Shown: positions 33,755-42,200 of the stretch, piece by piece
How positions within the stretch are numbered: position 1 is the stretch's first letter
Layout: each line of letters starts with the position of its first letter
Source of the DNA: Martinezella calliandrae
GTDB lineage: Bacteria; Pseudomonadota; Alphaproteobacteria; Rhizobiales; Rhizobiaceae
DNA: 64,000 nucleotides
Direction of reading: 5' to 3'
Assembly (NCBI RefSeq): GCF_030272695.1
Contig: NZ_JARFYN010000023.1
Span: 1-64,000, forward strand
Made by a program: the position numbers and the translations under genes
Notes under the pieces: model-generated
Told to the model about the DNA's origin: nothing
Databases searched by the model: none
Seen by the model: only the letters and a program-made list of their open reading frames with translations

Positions 33755-34624
33755 TTGAGTTCCTCAAGTCGTTTTGCTGAATACGCTCTGGGACATTCAG
33801 AATCGGAGATGCGCAGGCTGATCCTGCAGGCCGCGGCACTGCGGCCGATGACTGAGCGATTGCTTCGCGCAGCCGGGCTAGCTCCGGGCATGCGGGTGCT
33901 CGATCTCGGCTGCGGCCCCGGCGATGTGTCCCTTCTGGCGGCAGAGCTGGTCGGCCGGTCCGGAGCGGTACTAGGCGTGGATCGCAGCGAGGAAGCGCTC
34001 GTCACGGCGCGGGCACGGGCAAAGGAAATGGGTCTGGCGCAGATCCGCTTCCTGCATGCGGCGGCCGACGAGGCCGTCGACACCGTTATGGCCGACAAAC
34101 GGTTCGACGCCGTCATCGGCCGCTTCGTCCTATGCTATCTGCCGGATCCGATCGACACGCTTCGCCGGGCGGTCGCGCGATTGGCGCCGGGCGGCATTCT
34201 GGCGTTCCATGAGGTGGATTTCCTCGATGAGTTCCGCTCCCGTCCTTTGGTGCCGCTGTGGCAGCAGGCGGGACAGTGGCTGCTAGAAAGCTTCCGGCCG
34301 ACGATAGCGCATCCGGACATCGCCGGTCGGCTGGTTGAGGCTTTCGAGACGGCCGGGCTGCCGATGTCGGGGCTGTTCTGCGAATGTCCAGTCGGCGGCG
34401 GCACAGCCTCGCCGCTTTATGCTTGGCTGGCGGAACGCGTGCGTAGCGTGCTGCCGCTGCTGCCTCAATCCGGTGCGGCCACTTGTGAGGAGGTGGGCAT
34501 CGACTCGCTGGAGGTGCGGCTACAGCAGGCGGTCGTGGCCATGAGCAGCCAGGTCGCTGCCCCTGCCCAGGTCTGTGCTTGGGCACGTAAGTCCTGCGGT
34601 GAGGACTCGCGACTGGCCCGATGA
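33755..34624 (+). CDS. Class I SAM-dependent methyltransferase
   Basis: The 289-residue protein has a Rossmann methyltransferase core: motif I VLDLGCGPGDVS near 47, the acidic strand end GVDRSEEALVTAR, motif II-like DAVIGRFVLCYLPDP and LAPGGILAFHEVD. It resembles UbiE/Methyltransf_25-type small-molecule methylases; the substrate is unknown. The TTG at 33755 is preferred to the TTG at 33749 because AGGAG at 33743-33747 is then 7 bases away. Its GC content matches the plasmid backbone, unlike its AT-richer flanks. The C-terminal end (SRLAR) abuts an unrelated region. Confidence 0.8.
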   Translation: MSSSSRFAEYALGHSESEMRRLILQAAALRPMTERLLRAAGLAPGMRVLDLGCGPGDVSLLAAELVGRSGAVLGVDRSEEALVTARARAKEMGLAQIRFLHAAADEAVDTVMADKRFDAVIGRFVLCYLPDPIDTLRRAVARLAPGGILAFHEVDFLDEFRSRPLVPLWQQAGQWLLESFRPTIAHPDIAGRLVEAFETAGLPMSGLFCECPVGGGTASPLYAWLAERVRSVLPLLPQSGAATCEEVGIDSLEVRLQQAVVAMSSQVAAPAQVCAWARKSCGEDSRLAR

Positions 34625-35567
34625 TGCGGTCGGCCATCGGCCGACGTATCAAATTTTGCGTCCACCTTGATGATTTTGGCTTCCGGATTTTTTCCGCTCT
34701 CCTCCATATTCAGTAGATCGCACATGCCTTTGGCACGTTCGTTGCTAATGTTCGGTGAGCGGCACGCCAAGTTTGCGCATCTGTGGACATTGCCTCCCAG
34801 AGATCCCACCGTCGCCTTAAAACGGACTTCAATTAATTCAAAATCTGCATTGCTTTTAAAAAAATCGAACTATATCGTTTCCACAGGCGATTTGTCCCTA
34901 TTGTCGCCTAAGCGGCCGCACCTGCGGCCAGTGGGCCGCCTGATCACCCCTCTAGGCGGCCCAAACTTTGATTACTTTTGAATTCGCGCTGCCATCAACT
35001 TTGCGGCAGTTGACGCGTGAGTCCCGACCGGTACCTGCGATCAATCACACCAATCGTCGGAAAGTCACTATCAGATTTCGCAATACCTGAAGCTTACCCA
35101 GCTACATCTGCAAGGCCGAACCATGAGACTATCTGTCGATATGGCTATTCTCAGGAGGTCGGGATTTGTAGCTGGCGCATCATTTGCCAGAACGAAGGCG
35201 GCAGCGGGGCGGTCCATTCGTCATCAAGCAAGGGCAGTGCATTGGGGCACAACGGCTCGCCTGAGTGTCCAGTTCTCGGCGTCTTCCCGACATTGTGTCA
35301 ATTTTAGCGATGTGACGACAGAGCTTTGTTTGGCAGTTTCTTTGCCGTTCTTTGCTAAGCTTTTGAAAGTAAACCAAGATGTTTCACCCAAACGTTATCA
35401 CCCAAATGGCATAAATATTGATGCCGTTCATTGAGAGACGGCGCGAGCTGTTTCCTCGCGCAGAGCCGAGCAATGTCTCAATGGGGCTAAACGACTGGAG
35501 ACAGACGCGCTGGTCACGAAGCTGGCTGTGGCGGATCGTAATCGTGCGGAAAATCCTTGTCATAGCG
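34625..35567. other. Long spacer with hairpins
   Basis: No convincing gene in about 940 bases. A frame at 35123-35434 has neither a good ribosome site nor family likeness. A hairpin lies at 34932-34963 (TGGGCCGCCT / AGGCGGCCCA, 12-base loop), and a second GC-rich pair (GCGGCCGC / GCGGCC) just left of it. The hairpin could end transcription from the left, but the T-tract after it is weak. Confidence 0.4.
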
Positions 35568-36215
35568 CTAGAGCCCGTTTGAGCTCGTCATGCTCGAAAG
35601 GGCTGGCCATGCGGTTGATCCGGCCGCCTTGGCCATATCGCGCCAGTTCGCCGTCACCGTCGCCACATCTTTGATAACGGTGCGGGTCTGCGCCAGCGTG
35701 AGCGCAAGGAACTCCGAAGCGGCCACTAGTAGGTCGACCGAGCAGGCGAGGTCTAGAGACGAGCCGGGCGCGAAAACGAGCTGAATGTCCTCATCTGTCA
35801 CTTCATCTCTTAGAATGCGCTCGGTGATTTGAAGCAGCCGTCCACGTTCAATAAGGGCCGGCAATCCCGGCGCGGATAGGTGCCTGGAAAACGTCCTGGT
35901 CCACCGAAATCGAAGCACGCCAGGCCGCGCTTCGTCCGCAACCCCGAGAAGATAATCGCTCTCTGCAAGGCGGCGGCCCCAGGTATCGGGCGCGGAGTCG
36001 CCGATGGAACCGAACGTAGCCAATCCGGCCGGAGGGGCGAAAGCACCACGGGTTAAGGCAAGGGCTGGTTCCAGGGAGAACCGATCAGGGTCCTGACGCC
36101 ACGCACCGTCTTACTCGAAGCGGATTGTCTCCGCGCCCCTGACACGATTAGTTCGTGCTAGGCCAATCGGCCGCGAGCGACCGTTGAGGTCGATGTGTAC
36201 TTCGAAGTCAGCCAT
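35568..36215 (-). pseudogene. hipA: HipA-like serine/threonine kinase toxin, nonsense mutation and core deletion
   Basis: The N-terminal HipA domain (MADFEVHIDLNGRSRPIGLA, then IRFE) is interrupted by TAA at 36111-36113, after which the same frame continues with DGAWRQDPDRFSLEPALALT and FGSIGDSAPDTWGRRL. It goes on to SDYLLGVADEARPGVLRFRW and LIERGRLLQITERILRDEVT, then jumps from the FAPGSSL loop to the far C-terminal TLAQTRTVIKDVATVTANWR. The kinase ATP-binding and catalytic core (about 200 residues) is deleted. Its ATG overlaps the hipB stop. The toxin cannot be active. Confidence 0.8.
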
Positions 36216-36537
36216 TGCCAGATGATCCAGTTGGCCGCTTGGGGTGGGCATGCTTGGGCAATTGCGCGCTGGCGAGCGCCTGACAAATGCTGTCATTGCT
36301 GATGTCGGCGACGTGGCTCAGTCCGTCGAGTAGGCCAAGCGCCTGCAAAGCGCTTGCGTAGATGCCAATGCTGACATTGGTGTCACCAGCTTCGACCCTT
36401 TGCAGCGTCGAACGCAACGTGAACGCGCGCTCAGCCACGACTGCCATCGGTAGCCGTCGGCGGGCATCGTGAATGTCCGCTCCGAGTTTACGCAGCGCTC
36501 GTCGCACCGCAGCGGGAGAGTTATCGGGAGTGGGCAT
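36208..36537 (-). CDS. hipB: HipB-like XRE-family antitoxin
   Basis: The 109-residue protein has an N-terminal helix-turn-helix (LRKLGADIHDARRRLPMAVV, AERAFTLRSTLQRVEAGDTN) as in HipB antitoxins that bind operator DNA and the HipA kinase. It overlaps the start of hipA by eight bases (36208-36215). With hipA broken it is an orphan antitoxin and may still act as a repressor. The C-terminal 20 residues are polar and flexible. Confidence 0.75.
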   Translation of the reverse strand: MPTPDNSPAAVRRALRKLGADIHDARRRLPMAVVAERAFTLRSTLQRVEAGDTNVSIGIYASALQALGLLDGLSHVADISNDSICQALASAQLPKHAHPKRPTGSSGNG

Positions 36538-36980
36538 TTGAGACCTTCATGCTACAGATCGCCAAAATATGCAGCACGAAGCTTACAAAACCTCCATAGG
36601 CTGCATGATAATTATGTCTGAAAAGAGAGACGTTCCTCTAAAAAGGAGGGATGTAACTCAGCCCGCTTTCTCCACCGGGTGCCGATGGCGGCCAATGCTC
36701 GAGCGCACGCCTCACCGCGGTTCGGGTGTCGCAGCCGGCAGATCGCAACCCTGTCGATGCAACCGAGCGTCGTTGTGTGAAACTTCCGTCGAAGCAGCCC
36801 AATCCCGCTCTTTGTCGATGGCGTCCTGGCCAGGTTCCGGATCTTCCACGATCAACCCACAAGGGGTCCGCTAGTCAAGCTGCGGCCGCTTCCGCTTCGC
36901 ATCGCGGTGATCGCGCCCGCCACCGGGCCTTTTGAGGAGCCATCGAGCGGGAATTGGTCCGCTTGCAAGGAGCCTCACCC
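36538..36980. other. Upstream region of hipB and of the plasmid backbone block
   Basis: No supportable gene. The part near 36540-36640 is AT-richer and should hold the hipB promoter. The part up to 36980 becomes GC-rich and ends with AAGGAG, the ribosome site of the gene at 36981. Confidence 0.4.
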
Positions 36981-37148
36981 ATGTCACACGACCTCTCACT
37001 CGCCCAGTCCTACGCTTTCCAGCTCTCCCGCGACCTGATGGTCCCGGTCACGCTCTTCACCGTCGACGGCGAATACGGCGTCCTGCCGTCCGACGAAATC
37101 GACGACGACGATCTTGAGATCGTTCACGAGTACACGCCTTGGCATTGA
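36981..37148 (+). CDS. Small acidic conserved plasmid protein
   Basis: A 55-residue acidic protein (SYAFQLSRDLMVPVTLFTVD, then SDEIDDDDLEIVHEYTPWH) starts at an ATG after CAAGGAGCCTCACCC. Small proteins of this kind are common in the same place of rhizobial plasmids, before the toprim and DUF1419 genes. No domain or activity is recognised. Confidence 0.65.
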   Translation: MSHDLSLAQSYAFQLSRDLMVPVTLFTVDGEYGVLPSDEIDDDDLEIVHEYTPWH

Positions 37149-37339
37149 GCCGGCGCCATGGCCTTCGGCGTGCCGCTTGCGAGCGGCAGGCCGCAAGGGA
37201 GGCTTCGCCGCGGCCGACCTTGCATGATTCACCAAATTGCCAGCCGCGCCCTTGCCGCCTTTGCTCTTCGCGGCCGCTGAAGCGGCGGACGAATAAAGCT
37301 GACGAATTGGAGGCGATCGCTCTCGCGATCGGAAGGAAA

Positions 37340-38323
37340 ATGGATAGAGGAGAAATAGCGGCGCTGCGCGAAAAGGTAAGCTGCGCCGCGGTGCTGGAGC
37401 AGACCGGGTTTGCCATAGACGTCAAGGAGAGCACCCGGCGAGCGGTGAAGTTTCGCCGCCGCGGAGAGATCATCATAGTGACGCATGAAGGGCGTGGATG
37501 GTTCGATCCGCTCAGCGACGCGAAAGGCGATGTCTTCGCCCTGGTCGAGCACCTCGACCGTGTCAGCTTTCCGGCATGTGTCGAGAAGGTCGCGAACCTC
37601 GTGGGGTTCGAAATTTCCGCGCCCGAGTGGCAGCCTCGCATTGCGGACGGCCAGTCCGAACTTTCCATTTCGGACCGTTGGCAGGCTCGGCGCTTCCCCT
37701 GGCCGGGCTCGTCGACCTGGCGCTACTTGCATGACGAGCGTTGCCTCCCGACGGCGATTATCCGCGCCGCGATCAAACGCAACCTTCTTCGCGAAGGTCC
37801 GCAAGGCAGCATGTGGGCCGCCCATTGGAACCAGGCAGGCGCTGTGACGGGCTGGGAGGCGCGCAGTCCGCAATACCGCGGGTTTGCCTCCGGAGGAAAG
37901 AAGGTCCTGTTCCGCCTCGGTTCGGATGCGGCGGTGCGCCTCGCCGTCACCGAAGCCGCAATCGACGCCATGAGCCTAGCGGCAATCGAGGGCCTGCGGG
38001 ACGGCACGCTCTATCTCAGCACCGGCGGCGGCTGGTCGCCGACCACGGCCGCGGCACTTGGCGCGCTTGCGTCAGGTCCGAACGTCCAGCTTGTCGCTGC
38101 CACCGACGCCAACCCTCAAGGCGATACGTTTGCCGAACGGTTGCGCGGGCTTGCCGACGAGGTCGGATGCGACTGGGTGCGACTTCGCCCGCCCGAAGAG
38201 GACTGGAATGAAGCTCTGAAGCTGCGCGCGAAGCGAGGCACTGAGAAAAGGAAAAGGGAGGATGGAGGGAAAGAGGGCGAGGCGTGCCGCATGCGCACCG
38301 CCCGCGCAAGGAGGCGCAGATGA
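37340..38323 (+). CDS. DUF3991/toprim-domain protein, TraC-primase-like
   Basis: The 327-residue protein has an N-terminal DUF3991-type zinc-less primase region (VSCAAVLEQTGFAIDVKEST, GWFDPLSDAKGDVFALVEHL), a middle SSTWRYLHDERCLPTAIIRA, and a C-terminal Toprim_2 domain (RLAVTEAAIDAMSLAAIEG with the conserved Glu; LVAATDANPQGDTFAERL with the DxD-like acids). Such proteins are thought to prime or repair single-stranded plasmid DNA after transfer. The ATG at 37340 is preferred: GGAAGGAAA precedes it and the earlier codons are not family-like. The end overlaps the DUF1419 gene by four bases. The tail after residue 300 is highly charged. Confidence 0.75.
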   Translation: MDRGEIAALREKVSCAAVLEQTGFAIDVKESTRRAVKFRRRGEIIIVTHEGRGWFDPLSDAKGDVFALVEHLDRVSFPACVEKVANLVGFEISAPEWQPRIADGQSELSISDRWQARRFPWPGSSTWRYLHDERCLPTAIIRAAIKRNLLREGPQGSMWAAHWNQAGAVTGWEARSPQYRGFASGGKKVLFRLGSDAAVRLAVTEAAIDAMSLAAIEGLRDGTLYLSTGGGWSPTTAAALGALASGPNVQLVAATDANPQGDTFAERLRGLADEVGCDWVRLRPPEEDWNEALKLRAKRGTEKRKREDGGKEGEACRMRTARARRRR

Positions 38324-38919
38324 CCTCTTCAATCCGCAAAGTGTTTCAAGGCGTCGCAACTCGCCCACAGATGTTTCGCTTGTTCGACCGCCATGTCCAG
38401 CGGCCGAACCGCTGGGACGGTGACGCAACGCCGCTTTACGCCGGCGAATGGTTCGAAATCGCCGAAGCCGAGCACGACTACATGTTCGAGATCCTGCCGC
38501 CGCTCTGGATCCGCGGCTCGATGTTCGCGATGCGTGAATTCCTGACCAGCTCCGTGACATCCGTGTTCTTCGTGCCCCGCATCGATGACGCGATCCGGTA
38601 TTTTCATGCCTATTGCGACCTTTCAGACAAGACGTCCGTCGAGATCATGCGTGTCGCAATCATCGACCGGGAAAGCTGCCACATCCGCGCCATGACACGC
38701 GATGAGCGCCTCGAGCACATCTGGAGCACGACGGCCGACGACTATCGCGGCTATGCCGGTGCGCGTTGGCCGGCAGCGGCGCGTGGAAAACGGACGGTGC
38801 TGCTCTATGGCCGCAAAGAGGGCAGCTTCCTGAAGCTGCTCGAAGATCTCACCAACGATGAGATCGCCGCCAAGCTGCCGGTGCAGTTGCGCCATCTCCC
38901 CTCACCGATCGCGGCATAG
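38320..38919 (+). CDS. DUF1419 family protein
   Basis: The 199-residue protein shows the DUF1419 pattern: IRKVFQGVATRPQMFRLFDR, PLYAGEWFEIAEAEHDYMFE, LPPLWIRGSMFAMREF, and SVTSVFFV...YFHAYCDLSD. The family is almost confined to rhizobial plasmids and its function is unknown. The ATG at 38320 follows AAGGAGGCGCAG and overlaps the stop of the toprim gene (ATGA), so the two are translationally coupled. Confidence 0.75.
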   Translation: MTSSIRKVFQGVATRPQMFRLFDRHVQRPNRWDGDATPLYAGEWFEIAEAEHDYMFEILPPLWIRGSMFAMREFLTSSVTSVFFVPRIDDAIRYFHAYCDLSDKTSVEIMRVAIIDRESCHIRAMTRDERLEHIWSTTADDYRGYAGARWPAAARGKRTVLLYGRKEGSFLKLLEDLTNDEIAAKLPVQLRHLPSPIAA

Positions 38920-39211
38920 AAGGTGTTGCCATGCTCACTACCCGATCGCATCCGTGCGCGAAGCAATCGCCGGCGGATCGACTTCCTCGATGCCGAACAA
39001 TCTAAGGCGATGATGGTGGCAAGCCCAGCCGCCACGCGTCGTCGCATCGTCTTCGCCTCAGTCGCCGTGCAGATGGTCAGGTGGAGCGCGATGAGCGCTT
39101 TGCCGACCTTATACCGGCGGCCATGGACGCCGTCCCCTTCCATTCACTGCGAACAGCCTGCTGTCTTCCGCGACAGGAGGACGACGCTCGCGCTATCACA
39201 AGGAGCTTTCA

Positions 39212-42200
39212 ATGAGCAACGATCCCTTAACCCTCGACATCTTCGCCGGCCGCGCGCTGTCGTCTGGCATTGGCATCGGCATCACCGCCCTTGGCGGTTT
39301 TGCCGCCAATGACGACGATCCGGATCCGACGACGCCTGCCCCTTCCCCCGCGCGTGCCCTCCCGCCTGCCATGCAGAAGGCGCAACGAAAGCAGGAAGCG
39401 CACGCCAACTTCTACCTCGACGACGGCGATCGCGGTTTGGCCGCCACCTGGAAGGAACGGGGGCGTTTAAGCATCGCGGTCATTCTCACAGCCGCTGAGA
39501 TCGAGAGACAGGATCGGCCGGCAACGCGCGACGCGCAGGTTAGGCTGATACGCTTTACCGGTTTCGGCAGCTCTGAGCTCGCCAACGGCATGTTCCGCCG
39601 GCCGGGCGAAGCGGCCTTCCGCCACGGTTGGGAGAATCTCGCCCGTTCCCTGGAGGATTCGGTCACGGAAAGCGACTATGTCTCGCTTGCGCGCTGCACC
39701 CAATATGCTCACTTCACTCCCGAATTTATCGTCCGGGCGATCTGGACCGGCCTGCAGCGGCTCGGCTGGCGCGGCGGCCGGGTGCTGGAACCCGGGATCG
39801 GGACAGGCCTGTTTCCGGCGCTGATGCCTGTCGGGTATCGTGACATCAGCTATGTCACCGGCCTCGAGCTCGATCCGGTCACCGCCCGCATCGCGCGACT
39901 GCTGCAGCCGAAGGCGCGCATCATCATCGGTGATTTCGCGCGCACCGACCTCAATGTGATCTACGATCTTGCCATCGGCAACCCGCCCTTCTCCGATCAG
40001 ACGGTTCGCTCAGACCGGCGATACCGCTCGCTCGGTCTTAGGCTGCACGATTATTTCATCGCGCGGTCGATCGATCTCCTGAAACCCGCCGGGCTCGCCG
40101 CCTTCGTCACCAGTACCGGCACCATGGACAAGGCCGACAGCACCTGCCGGGATCACATCGCAACTGCCGCCGATCTGATCGGCGCCATCGGCCTGCCCGA
40201 AGGCAGTTTGCGGCGGGAGGCCGGCACCGATGTCGTCGTCGACGTCCTCTTCTTTCGCAAGCGCAAGGCGGGCGAACCGCCACTCGATCTTGCCTGGCTC
40301 GAATTCGCCGAAGTCCGCGCAGCCACGGCGGAAGAAGGACCGATCCGCGTGAACCGCTGGTTCGCGCGACATCCAGATTCGGTGCTCGGCACGCACGCGC
40401 TGACCTCCGGCCCCTTCGGCGAGACCTATACCTGCCTGCCACGCGCCGGCGAGAACGTGGAGGCGGCACTCGATGCGGCCGTTCGGCGTCTTCCGGAGGA
40501 CATCTACGATGGCGAGCCGACCGAAATCGATGTCGATCTCGAAGACGAGCTGGCGGAAATCCTCGAGTTCAAACCCGACAGCAACCGGGTCCGTGAAGGC
40601 AGTTACTTCATCGACAGCAGGCACGGCCTGATGCAGATCATCGAGGGTGCACCGATCGTGGTGCAGGTCCGCAGGGGCCGCGGCGCCGACGGCATCCCGG
40701 AAAAACATGTCCGGATCATCAAGAAGCTGATCCCCGTCCGGGACGCGGTGCGCGAGGTCCTGAAAGCGCAGGAATTCGACCGGCCGTGGTGCGACTGCCA
40801 AGTGCGGCTGCGCATCGCCTGGTCAAGCTTCGTTCGTGATTTCGGGCCGATCAACCATACTGTGGTTTCGACCAGCGAGGACGAAGAGACCGGTGACGTC
40901 CGCGAAACGCACCGCCGCCCGAACCTTGCGCCCTTCCTGGACGACCCGGATTGCTGGCTGGTCGCCTCCATCGAGGACTATGATCTCGAAACCGATACTG
41001 CCAGACCAGGGCCGATCTTTTCCGAGCGCATGATTGCTCCGCCTGCCCCGCCTGTCATCACCTCCGCTGCCGATGCGCTCGCTGTCGTGCTGAACGATCG
41101 CGGTCATGTCGACCTTGAGCATATCGCCGAGCTTCTCCATTGCGACACAGATGCAGTTCCCGATACGCTCGGTGACGCCATCTTTCGCGATCCCGCCGAC
41201 GTCTCATGGCAAACCTCCGATGCCTATCTCTCCGGGGCCGTGCGCACGAAACTTGCTGCCGCGGCAGCTGCAGCCGAGCTCGATCCCGCCTATCGCCGGA
41301 ATGTCCGAGCGCTCCAAGACGTGCAGCCCGCCGATCTCCGCCCGTCCGACATCACCGCTCGACTTGGCGCACCCTGGATTCCGGCGGCCGACATTGTCGC
41401 TTTCGTTTACGAGACCATGGGTGCGGAGATCAGGATCCACCACATGCCGGAACTCGGCTCCTGGACCGTCGAGGCGCGGCAGCTCGGATGGACGGCGGCC
41501 GGGACATCGGAATGGGGAACAGATCGCCGGCATGCCGGCGAACTGCTCGCCGATGCGCTGAACAGCCGCGTCCCGCAGATCTTCGATGTGTTCAAGGATG
41601 GAGACGGCGAGCGGCGCGTGCTGAACGTTGTCGATACCGAAGCCGCGCGCGACAAGCTGCAAAAGATCAAGACGGCCTTCCAAAACTGGGTCTGGACCGA
41701 TCCTGATCGCACCGACCGGCTCGCGCTGGTCTACAACGATCGCTTCAACAACATTGCGCCCAGGCGTTTCGACGGCTCACACCTAGTCATGCCCGGCGCC
41801 TCTGGCGCCCTTGTTCTTTATGGGCACCCGAAACGCGGTATCTGGCGCATCATCTCGTCCGGCTCAACCTATCTCGCGCATGCCGTCGGCGCCGGCAAGA
41901 CGATGACGATGGCGGCCGCCATCATGGAACAGCGCCGGCTCGGACTGATCTCCAAGGCGATGCTGGTGGTGCCCGGCCATTGCCTGGCCCAGGCTGCGCG
42001 CGAGTTCCTGGCGCTCTATCCGGACGCCCGCATTCTCGTCGCCGACGAGACGAATTTTTCGAAGGACAAGCGGGCTCGCTTCCTTTCCCGCGCCGCTACC
42101 GCAACCTGGGATGCGATCATCATCACGCACTCGGCCTTCCGGTTCATCGCCGTGCCATCGAGTTTCGAGCAACAGATGATCCAGGATGAGCTCGAGCTCT

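Noticed and set aside
37139..37339. N-terminal extension of the toprim protein from 37139
   Set aside because: The 67 extra residues overlap the preceding gene's end, are arginine/proline-rich and unlike the family; ATG 37340 has a ribosome site.
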